Positions 54,479 to 64,000 of a stretch of 64,000 nt of DNA are shown here, in pieces. The position numbers were made by a program, and so were the translations under genes. Numbering within the stretch: the first letter of the stretch is position 1; each line of letters begins with the position of its first letter. Under the pieces are notes generated by a model. It did not search any database and was not told the origin of the DNA. It worked only from the letters and a program-made list of their open reading frames with translations. The stretch spans positions 64,699,393 to 64,763,392 of the forward strand of contig OV884059.1 in the NCBI GenBank assembly GCA_930367215.1, given 5' to 3'. The DNA comes from Pollenia angustigena (Eukaryota; Arthropoda; Insecta; Diptera; Polleniidae).

Positions 54479-55907
54479 TATATTATATCAGTATATAATA
54501 TCACTTAAATTAAGCATTAAAATATTTATGTTTTAGTTATATAAAAATTAAGCATACTTATATCCTAAATGGAATATCCAATGTATGTATTCTCTTTAAT
54601 CTTCTTACTTCATTAGTTTCGTCTAAAAGACAAATGGCTAAAACGTTGGGGTGTTCACTTAATCTTTTTAGATATTTTTCAGTAAGCCTTTGGATTTCAT
54701 CCTTCACCTTTGGCATTTTGAGATCGAAATGTATTATATTATTTGTAACATACCATGGTAGATTTAGAAAACTTCGGAGGGTTTTTGATTGAAAACGTTG
54801 TAAAATATCTATATTGGAGGTACTGGCTGTCCCCCAAAGTTTAATTCCATATGTCCAAATTGGTTTGAGGATAGCTTTATAAATTCTTAATTTATTTTCA
54901 ACACTTAGTGGGGACTTAGGGCAAATAAGCCAGTGTAATTTTTTAAACGTGATGTTTAGTTGATCACGTTTGATTCTGATATGGGGTTTCCATGTCAGTC
55001 TTCGGTCCATGTGCATCCCAAGGTACTTGACGCAGGTTTTATGTGGTATTACTTCATTGTTAACTTTGACAGCTTCACAATTTTCTCTCCTTAAGGTAAA
55101 AGTTATATGACTAGATTTATTAGAGTTTACCTTTATATTCCATCTCACAAGCCAGTTTTGTAAAATGTCAAGCTGCCTTTGTACGAAGAAGGAAGCTTCG
55201 GATGGAGAATTGGATGCAGCTAATATGGAGGTGTCATCAGCATATGTGGCTACTAGAACGGTGTTAGATATTGGTAGATCAGACGTATAGATCGTATGTA
55301 AAAGCGGTCAAAGGACACTACCCTGAGGAACACCAGCTTCAATTTGTAAAAAACTTGAGTATTCGTTGTTATATTTAACATAAAAGAAACGATCCAGTAA
55401 ATATGATCGCAGACGCAAATAAAATGGTGTAGGTAGAAGCTTCTTAAACTTGTACAATAGCCCCGCGTGCCACACTCTATCGAAGTCTTGTTGAAAGTCC
55501 AAAAATACCGCAGAGCAATATTTTTATTCTCCAAGGCTTCAGTTATAAATTATATAATTCTATGGCATTTTTCAGGTGTGCCGTGCTTGTGGCGAAAGCC
55601 GAACTGGTGTTGTGGTATTATATTAAATTCTTCGACCAAGGGCGTAATTCTACGCATAAATATTTTTGCGAATACTTTTGAGAATGTCGCCAGCAAACTT
55701 ATAGGTCTGTATGACGAAATGCAGTTTTCCGATTTATTAGCTTTGGGTATCATTGTGATCATAGCGTATTTCCATTGTGATGGGAAATGGCTAATTCTAA
55801 TTATAGCATTAAATATATATGTTAAGAATAATAACCCTTTTTTTTTGTAAGTGTTTTACCATTAGACAATTTATTTGATCATAACCCGGTGATTTCCTTA
55901 CATTTAA

Positions 55908-56175
55908 CCCAGTAAAAACTTCGCCTACAAAATAATGTGAGTTATTATAAAAACATGAAAGCGCTACTTACAATTCTACTGAAAGAACCAATGAATTTTA
56001 CAAGGGATGTCCCAAAATGAACGCATTTTAAAGTAAGTCATTATTTTTTTACTTAAATGCATCCAGAAAAAAGTAGTTATAGAAGTTGTTAAAGATGTAG
56101 TTATAGAAGAAAACTACTAAATAATGAATTAAAGAAGCTATTCATTTTGAAAAAGTAAGCGAAGTTTTTACTGGG
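55908..56175. mobile_element. CCCAGTAAAAACTTCGC MITE, copy 2, inside the Jockey RT relic
   Basis: The same 17-bp perfect termini as 23948-24218. The host RT frame allows the empty site to be read: CATTTAAGTGACC becomes CATTTAA-MITE-AAGTGACC, so AA is duplicated. Confidence 0.88.
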
Positions 56176-56263
56176 AAGTGACCTATTTCTTCACGAATCT
56201 CTCTTGGGGATATATGTTTAATGGGTAGATCCATTGGACAAGGTGTGTCGAGAAAGTCAAGAA

Positions 56264-56694
56264 GAGACAAAAAATGTACTTGGACTTCAAGAAAAATTCT
56301 TGACAAAAGTACGAAAAAACAGAAGTAAGGAAAAAACATGTAAAATCAATTAAGATGGATAATCATTCAGGAAAGCAAATTTCGATCTACCAAATGTTTA
56401 AATACAATTTGGTTTAAGGATTGATGTTTGACTATTGACGTCAGCAGTCGTCGATGGCTGCGAGTGTAAGACGGCAAATCCATCTGAGGAGATCGAGTGG
56501 TTGCGATCGAAACATGTCATGGTAACCTGCCGGCCAGGGTTCGAGCCCGAGCCACGTCAAGAATGAAAGATTATCAATAACAATTTTAATTAATTTTCAT
56601 GTTGTAAAATTCCTTTTTTGATAAAAATAATTTAATGAAAATTATAAATTTCATGAACTTAAGCCTAATTAAAAATATTAAAAATTTGGATTAA
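56264..56694 (+). mobile_element. 431-bp insertion with a tRNA-like segment, flanked by an 11-bp direct repeat
   Basis: AAAGTCAAGAA is repeated at 56253-56263 and 56695-56705 and the RT frame resumes across it, so this is an insertion. Inside, GGCCAGGGTTCGAGCCCGAG at about 56532-56551 contains a box B-like GGTTCGAGCCC, and TGGCTGCGAGTG near 56456 is a possible box A. An 11-bp duplication suits SINE/LINE-type insertion, but no clear tail is seen, and the tRNA-like part is not at the 5' end. Confidence 0.5.
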
Positions 56695-56984
56695 AAAGTC
56701 AAGAATTTTATTTCCATCTGATGAACCAGAATTAAAACGGAACGGCTAAAAAACCTTTTCTAAATAAAAGGCAAACGCTTTAGCTTTGTCTTGATCGGAC
56801 TTCAACCATTCATTGTTTTCATTTTTGATAGGTGGATCCCTTTTTTGTGGTCGCTTTATAAATCTTAGTGCTTTCCAAAGATTTTGCTCATTTTTGGAAT
56901 TTGGTTGTAAGTTAATTAGGTGGTTTTTAATAGAATTGGTTTTTAAATTGCCTTAAAAGATGGGTTAGCTCTTAAGTTAAACGG

Positions 56985-57083
56985 ATGTTTTTTTGATTTT
57001 GTTTTTTTAAACGCATTTGAGTGGTTTTTCCTTCATTTTTTACAGTAGCTTAAGCTTCCTTACATATTATAGATGGACATTTA
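56985..57083. repeat. Degraded 3' half of the PIF/Harbinger-type MITE
   Basis: The blocks GATTTTGTTTTTTTAA, GCATTTGAGTGG, TTTTTACAGTAGCTTAAG and ATAGATGGACATTTA follow the order of the 3' half of 7850-8118. Ends decayed. Confidence 0.45.
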
Positions 57084-57806
57084 GAGTTTCACGTGGCCGA
57101 GCCATTAGCCAATGTTAAAACGACCTCTTAAACGCACGAAAAGCAGAGAAACAAGCTCGGCCTGACAGACGGGCGGACTGCTTTTCCACCCAGAGTAGTT
57201 TTAAGAACGTTTAAAAGTTAAGGTGTCATAAGCCAACGGAAATCGCTACAGTGATATGATTCTAAGCTTTTTGAGGTGGAAAATAGATGATAAAGACGTA
57301 GAGAATATGTGATTTTAAACGGATTATATTTTTTAATTATGCTTTAATTGGTGAACAATTTTGGAGATTTTTTTCTTGGTGTTCCACAGATTACGGAAAT
57401 ATTTATAATTTTCTTTCGATATTATTAAAGTTACAAATTCCAAATATTATAAATTTCTTCTTGCGGAACAGATTCTTGGCTTTGTTTTTTTTTTATTTTT
57501 GACCAATTTTAGCATTGGTTTAGCTTTGTCTCAATTGTGGCCAAGAAATGTTTCAAGAAGTTTCGTAATCTATACTCTCCAACAAAGCAAAACAAATGCT
57601 GATTTCGAAATTCGTAATTTTGAACCGTACCCATTATAACGATTTCAGATTCTAAGCAAAAACAAATTAAAAAAAATTTTTTTTTTTTGTTTGTTGTTTG
57701 TTGTTTGTTTAAAGGTGACTAAATAAAAATTACATTCCAATTGTAGCGAAATTACATTTTCTAACTCATAGTTTTTCAACCATAACGCAATTTAATATCA
57801 AAATAT
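57084..57806. other. Unassigned AT-rich spacer
   Basis: Contains an 8-bp inverted pair GGCCGAGC/GCTCGGCC near 57093 and 57160 and a short GACAGACGGGCGGAC stretch. No gene. Confidence 0.4.
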
Positions 57807-58333
57807 CACAGTACAACATTTTTCAGTTAATTGATTGCCAACTCAATTCTGTGAACTGTATGTGAAATTAGACCCAAAAAGAAGAATTTCTGCATCATTC
57901 GTTTTGTCTTCTTACCTGCGATTTGAAGTTAGTATCGATTTGAAGTTAGTACTATCGTATAGGGGAATTTATCACGTTTTGGGCCCTGTTGTTTGACATA
58001 GCTCGACAACCACTAGCCCAATTTAGTTGAAATAAATTTTAAAAAATTAAGAATTACAATTCCCTTAATCTGTTAATATATTGTTTTCCTATACAAGTAA
58101 CACTTTCGAAGTTAAAAATGAATGTATGAAGGGAAAAAATTATTTTTTGCCTAAAAATTTAAATTTTTTTTTTTAAAAATACATAAAAAATCCAAAATGG
58201 AAAAAAGTTTCAAGTCTAGTTATTTTTTCGCAAAGTCACATAACCTATGAGCAAAATGAGACAAAGATCATAAAAATCGATGCACGCGTTTGTCATTTAT
58301 TCACAATTAAGTAAATGTATGAATTTCAAAAAT
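57807..58333. repeat. Left terminal inverted repeat of the long-TIR transposon
   Basis: About 527 bp, inverted relative to 60949-61456. Near the outer end it has an extra ~13 bases (TTTTTCAGTTAAT area) not in the right TIR. Confidence 0.88.
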
Positions 58334-58808
58334 TTGCTCGAGATATGCACAACATTATTTGGAGAAAACATTGACACCTTTTTCATGATTCTGAGAATTA
58401 AAAAAAAAGGAATAAACAAAAGGTTATTTGATTTTTATGATTGCGGTAATAAATGTACGTGGACAATTAAACGGAAAGTGGACCTTTTTATTATTTGGGT
58501 TTTTTCCGGTGGCTACCTATATGATTTTTTTACAGAAATTGCACCCACATTTAAGGGTGGTCATTATTTGGAAAGTTTTGCACAGTTTGAAACGTACAAG
58601 TGCTGAATCAGGTATATAGCCAGCCGCCCTTAAAATATGCGCCCATTTATAAGTACCTGGCAGTAAAATATTCAAAAATACGTAGCATTTGTAGGTGTGC
58701 ATTGATCGATTTTTGGCATTCAGCCAGTGCCGACGAACGCGAACAGTAAAAGTGATTTTTCTCCAGTTTTTTAAAAGCGAATAACAACAAAACATAAAAT
58801 ATATCAAT
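58334..58808 (+). other. Transposon internal leader before the transposase gene
   Basis: Non-repeated sequence upstream of the ATG at 58809. A 108-codon ORF at 58280-58606 overlaps the TIR and has no recognisable motif. It probably holds the promoter and 5' UTR; no clear TATA box. Confidence 0.4.
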
Positions 58809-60790
58809 ATGGAAAACAACAAGTGCCCATATGTGGATGAATATTGTTACGTTTGTGGTCATATCGTCCGAAAAATACAGAAAAAAGATCGAAAAAATTT
58901 GTTTACTGAGCAGTTCAAAACCGCGTATTGTAATTATTTCGATGAAGCAGATTTAAGTGGTGCAAATTTTACGCCGAACACAGTGTGCAACAGTTGTTAT
59001 ACTACCCTTCTAAAATGGATTCACGGAAAAAGTAGAAAGTTATCTTTTATGAAGCCAGTAATTTGGGTGGAAGACACAACTGGACATGATGAATCCAGGT
59101 GCTATGCATGCATAAATTTTCGTCCTGGATTAAACAGACAACAATTGAAAACAAAAGTATACACTGCTGCATTTACTGCCACACTTCCAGTGCAACGCCC
59201 TGCTGATATCGATGCACCTAAACCTCCGAGTGCGGATACTGTGTCCCTGCTAGCCGAAACCGTTTTCACCAATCCGACCGATTTGGATGATGCTGATTGG
59301 ATACCCGATATTGAAAATAGTGCACCACAACCGCTACCACAAATCGAAATGGATTACATTGTGGCCAAGCTGGGACTATCACAACACGACTCCGAATGGC
59401 TGACATCATTTTTGAAGAGAAGAAAACTCACACAGCAAAATATCAGCGCAACATCATACCGACAACGCCAAGCTGATTTTCAGAAATTTTATTCCGTTGA
59501 CGAAGCAAATACGTTCACGTACTGCCATGATATCCCAGGTTTAGTGAAAAAATTGGGAATGGATTATATCGCTGGCGATTGGCGTTTATTCATCGATGGT
59601 TCAGTTACTAGTTTGAAGGCTGTGCTGCTGCACAAAAAAAATAAAATTAAAAAATAAAAAAAAATGCATTCCATTGGGATTCAGCACAACTATGAAGGAA
59701 ACGTATGAAGCATTGGGCGAAATTTTGAAGAAAATCAAATACGATGAACACAAATGGAACATTTGTTGCGATCTGAAGGTGGTCAACATACTACAAGGGA
59801 TTATAGAAAAGGGCGGATATCCAAAATACTTCTGCTTCCTTTGTAATTGGGATTCACGATACAAAGGAAATCAATATCAATGTAAAGATTGGAAAGGAAG
59901 AACTCCCGAGCTCAACAAACAATTAAAATTACGCAATGAACCTATGATAAAGGACCTGGATGATATTTTGTTGCCACCGCTCCACATGAAACTGGGAATA
60001 GCTGGGAAATTCGTTGAAGTGGTGGTCAAAAAAGTTAACGGCGCCTTTGACTGTTTGAAATCCATCTTTCCGAAACTCAGTGATGAGAAAATTAAAAACG
60101 GTACGTATCGTACTCTGTATTTCAATATTGTCATATCTAAATTTGTTAATTTCTATACATTCGCATTACCAATAATTTTTCCGTTTTTCTTATGTATTTA
60201 AAACAGGTATTCTCAATGGACCTGATATTCGGAAATTGATCAAAAGTGATTCTTTCACACATTTGCTTTCAGAGCATCACGACCACCAACATGCATGGAA
60301 CGCATTGAAAGAAGTAATAGAAGGCGTTCTAGGAAAGAACCGTGTCCAGCGAGAAGAGATACAGCAACGAGTGGACAGGTTGCTGTTTTATTTCGAAAAA
60401 ATCGGTGCATCCATGACGCTGAAATTGCATTTCTTGCACCACCACCTCGATACTTTTTTGGCACAATCACCTCAGGAATCAGACGAACAAGGAGAGAGGT
60501 TCCACCAGGTGACCATGCCATTTGAAAAGCGGTTCAAAAGCAAAAAATTGGATGCATTGCTTGCGGAGGTTTGTTGGTGGAGTTCCACAATTATGCAGTT
60601 TGAAGAAAGCACCGTAGATGAAGACATTGAAATTGGTGGAAACAGTGAAAGAAATACGCCCTTGAATAGTATGTGTATCTCGGATGACGATACAGACTCA
60701 GACCATGAATATGAACAACCTACGAAGAAAACAAGATCATCAGAACCACAAGCGTCAACTTCTACAAGGATGGATATTGCCAATAATTGA
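58809..60790 (+). pseudogene. Candidate DDE transposase gene (two exons, frame broken by an A-rich tract)
   Basis: About 620 codons. The N-terminal part has C13-x2-C16, C60-x2-C63 and C98-x2-C101, suggesting a zinc-binding domain. An RNase H-like core follows: Asp in LFIDGS (codon 263), Asp in ICCDLKVV (59770), CFLC (59833-59844), HFLHHH (60428-60445) and Glu in QGERFHQ (60494-60496). The acidic, Ser-rich tail ends at TGA 60790. The exon frame breaks at 59634-59667, where an A-rich tract adds a stop and a frameshift. I recall this protein type as a widespread uncharacterised family in arthropods and cnidarians. The D-D-E plus C2/H2 layout recalls RAG1/Transib-type transposases, but the assignment is inference. 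AATAAAG near 60873 is a likely poly(A) signal. Confidence 0.75.
60101..60206 (+). other. Intron in the transposase gene (106 bp)
   Basis: GTACGTAT donor at 60101 and TTTAAAACAG acceptor ending 60206, with a T-rich tract before it. Removal joins KNG to ILNGPDIRKLI in phase 1, which restores the expected protein. Confidence 0.8.
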
Positions 60791-60948
60791 AAAAATGTTC
60801 TAAATTTTGTTTTTATGCATATTATAATTGCGTATTAATTGCATATTATTTTATTTTCATTAAGTTTTTATAAATAAAGTTTTTTTTTGCATGATAATTT
60901 TTTAATTTATATTTTTATTTTTATTTTAAGGGTGGTGGCTATAACTGA

Positions 60949-61456
60949 TTTTTGAAATTCATACCTTTACTCAATTGCGAATAAAAGCGAAACGCGTGCA
61001 TCGATTTTTGTCTCATTTTGCTCATAGGTTATGTGACTTTGCGAAAAAATAACTAGACTTGAAACTTTTTTCCATTTTGGATTTTTTATGCATTTAAAAA
61101 AAAAAAAAATTTTAATTTTTAGGCAAAAAATAATTTTTTCCCTTCATACATTCATTTTTAACTTCGAAAGTGTTACTTGTATAGGAAAACAATATATGAA
61201 CAGATTAAGGGAATTGTAATTCTTAATTTTTTAAAATTTATTTCAACTAAATTGGGCTAGTGGTTGTCGAGCTATGTCAAACAACAGGGCCCAAAACGTG
61301 ATAAATTCCCCTATACGATAGTACTAACTTCAAATCGATACTAACTTCAAATCGCAGGTAAGAAGACAAAACGAATGATGCAGAAATTCTTCTTTTTCGG
61401 TCTAATTTCACATACAGTTCACAGAATTGAGTTGGCAAATCATGTGTTGTACTGTG
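60949..61456. repeat. Right terminal inverted repeat of the long-TIR transposon
   Basis: Inverted counterpart of 57807-58333. It starts TTTGAAATTCATACCTTTAC and ends GTTGTACTGTG. Confidence 0.88.
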
Positions 61457-64000
61457 TATATTTATAATGAACTATAAAGATTATTTATGAATAGTTTACA
61501 GTCTTCGTTAAAAGTAGATAAAAAGAATTTCAAATGATTCATACGTTTCGTAAAAAAATAAGGATGGATAGAAGTACAATTTTTTTTCTTATTGAAGTTC
61601 GTGATATAAAAATAATCATGAATAGAAAAGATTTCATATCACATTTTGTACAATATAATTGTATTCAATAAGGGTTTCTATTAGATATTCAGATACGAAA
61701 ATAGAGATTTGTTTCCCTATTGTCAGTGTGTAGTACTAACATGTTTGTATTGCTTTATTTTCCGAACGAATAAGTAAATATATTAAAAATTGATAGTTAT
61801 GTTGTTACTTTTTAAGCCCCTTTTACACCAATCCAATGATTTCTGGTCTGATTGTCAAAAAATTAAATAGAATAGTCTCCGTTGACTCTAATATGAAGAG
61901 AACTTGAGTTTAAACTTTCTGGAGAATTGTTATATATGCTCCCTCGATTTTACAACAAATATAAGCAATTCATTTTATATATAGTTTTTTATTAGAAAAA
62001 AAAAAAATCCCTTATTGGCCTCTATAAAAAAACACAACTCTGATAAAAGGAAAAATCTTATCGTAAGAAAAATTTCAAATAATTGTGAGGTGCCATACGA
62101 CTGTCAAATTTCTTGACGTTTCATAGAAATTTTTTTTCACACCTTTTGAATTTATTTAAGTTTTTGCCATGTCGTAATACTCGGTATTATGGTGTTAAAG
62201 GGCCGTTGCAGGTAAATATTTTTTTAGGCTATTAAAGTGCTTCAACTTATTGAATTTAAACGCGATTTTAATGCTTAACTCTATATTATGGTTGCCTCCG
62301 GTCAGGTTATGATTAATAATATCTGTTTGTTGGCTTATAGACTCCTAAACTACTGAACCGATTTTCCTGAAATTTTCAGTTACATCACGTGACCCCTTAA
62401 AATAAAATAGGCTACTTATTTTTTCGATACGGGCAGGGGAATTGCTACCCCCCATTGGATTCCAATATTAAATATCGCATATCTTAAGAGCCGCTGCACG
62501 CATTTTCTTGAACTTTTGGTAGTACACAGAAAAAACAAACGCTTGTTTGAATTTTTTTTTACTTTCTACAAATTTTTTTACTGATTCAATTAATATTTTT
62601 GTTTGATTTTTATTTAACCAACAAAAATGTTGACAACTATTCAAAAATCTAATATACGCGTTATTGGTTTCAAGTTTTCATAATTTTGTATGAAATATTT
62701 AACACTTTTTAATGTTGTCGTCTTTTTGCATTTTTTTATTTAATCGTAAGCAACACTTCCTAATGTGAAATATAAGAACTACAACAAAAAACACATGCAG
62801 TCTATTTTTGGACGCTTTAAAAAAGTACAGCAATAAGAAAAGTGATAAAATAGCGTGACGAGGTCTGTAGTAAAAAAACAACAAAAACAATAGCAAGTAA
62901 AAAACGTTTCACTCTTTTTAAACTTCAAAATTATAAGAAACAAAATAAATTTTTGGTTGGTAAAAAAAACAAAATCCCGTATTCAATTTTTTCAAACTGT
63001 TTACTTAAATACATCAAATACAAAAATAGAATGATGACGAACAACATATCGAGTCGGTCCGCCGCCGTTTTTGGTCACATTTCTTCTTCATTAGCAAAGG
63101 AAAGGATGCAGCAACAGTGAGTTATGAAGAAAAACATTGTGTGTAGGTATAAATTAGACAAGACTGCGTTCAAAAATATGTAATTCCAAAAAAAAAAATG
63201 TGTCTCAAAGCCAGCCGGCCGCGCTCTGCTCTGCTTCATCTTCTCCAACAGTGCCTGCTTGTGTGCGCGTCATTGCTTGTGCAAAAACTTTTTTGTTTGA
63301 TTCAGCAAAATTATTTGTTTGAAATTTATATGAATTTCAGTAAAGTTTTTGTTTGACTCAGTTCAATTATTTGTTTAAAAAAATCGGTGTTTTTTTTTCA
63401 ATAAACAATATGCAAATAAATTGTTTGAATCCTATAGGATCTTCTGAGCCCGAAAATTGAAATAAAATAGCAGGGGGGAAGTGGTACCCCTCATATGACC
63501 TGTTTGTTTAGCAGTTTTTTTTATGATTTTTTGTTTTAACTGGGAAAGTAATCAGTAAATACCGCTTTACAATTTTTAAATTTTTTTGTTTGGTGGAATA
63601 TCGGTATTTTTCCTAATTCTTGGATTATAAAAGAATATGAAGCAAAAAGTTTCAAATATTTGGTTAAAATAAAGTATTTTGTCTCTCCTGAAAAGTAGTT
63701 GTTTTTGAGTTACGAGGTTGCGGAAGAAAACCATCGAGTTGCGGTGACAATAAATAAATCGCAGGTGCAAACTCTTCATGTATGCGGCCTAAATTTATCA
63801 AACCCTTGTTTTTCTCATGGATAACATCACGTTGCATGCTCACGTGTAGGAAGACCTAAACATTTATTTGTTTACGCCCCTAAAGGGAAGACCAAAAATA
63901 TTGTTTATCATAAAGCATTACAATAACACAGTGTTACAAAATTGAATGAAATAGAAAAACCTGGGACCGGATATTATTTTTCTTGTAGGGCTTGTCGACT
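61457..64000. other. Non-coding AT-rich stretch to the window end
   Basis: No supported gene. GAACCGATTTTCCTGAAATT near 62358 and AATAGCAGGGGGGAAGTGG near 63466 look like pieces of a dispersed repeat. CACAGAAAAAACAAACGC at 62526 resembles a transposon terminus, but no matching inverted end was found. Confidence 0.35.

Larger units (their letters stand above)
54558..56960 (-). pseudogene. Jockey-clade reverse transcriptase relic broken by two insertions
   Basis: On the minus strand the 5' part (56760-56960) reads LWKALRFIKRPQKRDPPIKN. Then come HISPREIREEIGH, NVRKSPGYDQIN, AMITMIPKANKSEN, SYRPISLLATFSKVF, QDFDRVWHAGLLYKF and AGVPQGSVL. A stop replaces glycine in the next codon. YADDTSILAAS and YLGMHMDRRLTWKPHI follow, and it ends at 54558. 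It aligns with ORF2 of the two intact Jockey-type elements but is a different, older family. At least one stop and one frameshift are present. The CCCAGT MITE (55908-56175) and a 431-bp insertion (56264-56694) interrupt it. The endonuclease half is missing (5' truncation). Confidence 0.88.
57807..61456 (+). mobile_element. DNA transposon with ~0.5-kb TIRs and a candidate DDE transposase (3.65 kb)
   Basis: The outer termini are CACAGTACAACA at the left and GTTGTACTGTG at the right. The inverted repeats run 57807-58333 and 60949-61456 with a few small indels. Both contain blocks such as GCCAACTCAATTCTGTGAAC, GGGCCCTGTTGTTTGACATA and CGATGCACGCG. TAT lies directly outside both ends; over 5 bp the flanks are AATAT and TATAT. 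A single rightward gene with an intron fills the middle. The superfamily is not certain. Confidence 0.88.

Noticed and set aside
62526..63440. Transposon bounded by CACAGAAAAAAC at the left
   Set aside because: No inverted partner or target duplication could be found at the right.

Overview
The window looks like intergenic sequence from an AT-rich insect genome, most likely a cyclorrhaphan fly. The evidence is the repeat fauna: Jockey-clade non-LTR elements, DINE-1/mini-me-type repeats with GTCY arrays, a Ty3/gypsy element with a tRNA-Lys primer site, Tigger/pogo, hAT, PIF/Harbinger and Foldback-type elements. I found no host protein-coding gene, rRNA or canonical tRNA gene. Nearly everything recognisable is a transposable element (TE) or its relic, set in unassigned AT-rich DNA.

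Layout. 1-310: dispersed repeat, second copy at 15943-16155. 2718-7191 (minus) and 9802-14475 (plus): two full-length Jockey-clade elements of one family, placed head to head. The first has both ORFs open. The second has one nonsense codon in ORF2 and keeps a 240-bp GT...AG segment in its 5' leader that the first lacks. 14490-15760: Helitron-type helicase relic (minus) split by a 384-bp MITE. 16811-20280: decayed CR1-group non-LTR element. 20999-22765: a third non-LTR relic carrying its own MITE. 23948-25562: a MITE followed by a Foldback-like element with a 9-bp target duplication. 26416-27011: hAT-type MITE with an 8-bp target duplication.

31114-39239: complete Ty3/gypsy LTR retrotransposon with 1471-bp LTRs that read as identical. 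It has a single gag-pol ORF, and a third ORF downstream with its own TATA box. 40054-42950 and 45300-47015: Helentron-associated (DINE-1-like, here called HINE) repeats, with MITEs nested in or around them. 43031: tRNA-derived SINE. 48011-49315: two MITEs. 50820-52423: Tigger/pogo relic with a HINE inside. 54558-56960: decayed Jockey-type reverse transcriptase broken by two insertions. 57807-61456: a 3.65-kb DNA transposon with TIRs of about 0.5 kb and a candidate DDE transposase gene with an intron. 61457-64000: unassigned.

Working relationships. The Jockey elements carry an Inr plus a DPE at +28, and ORF1 and ORF2 overlap as ATGA. The LTR element encodes Gag, protease, RT, RNase H and integrase in one frame. 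The HINEs and MITEs encode nothing and would need enzymes from elsewhere; the helicase relic shows that a Helitron-type machinery once existed in this genome. The most novel items are the long-TIR transposon, the LTR element's third ORF and LTR hairpin array, and the apparent intron in the Jockey leader.
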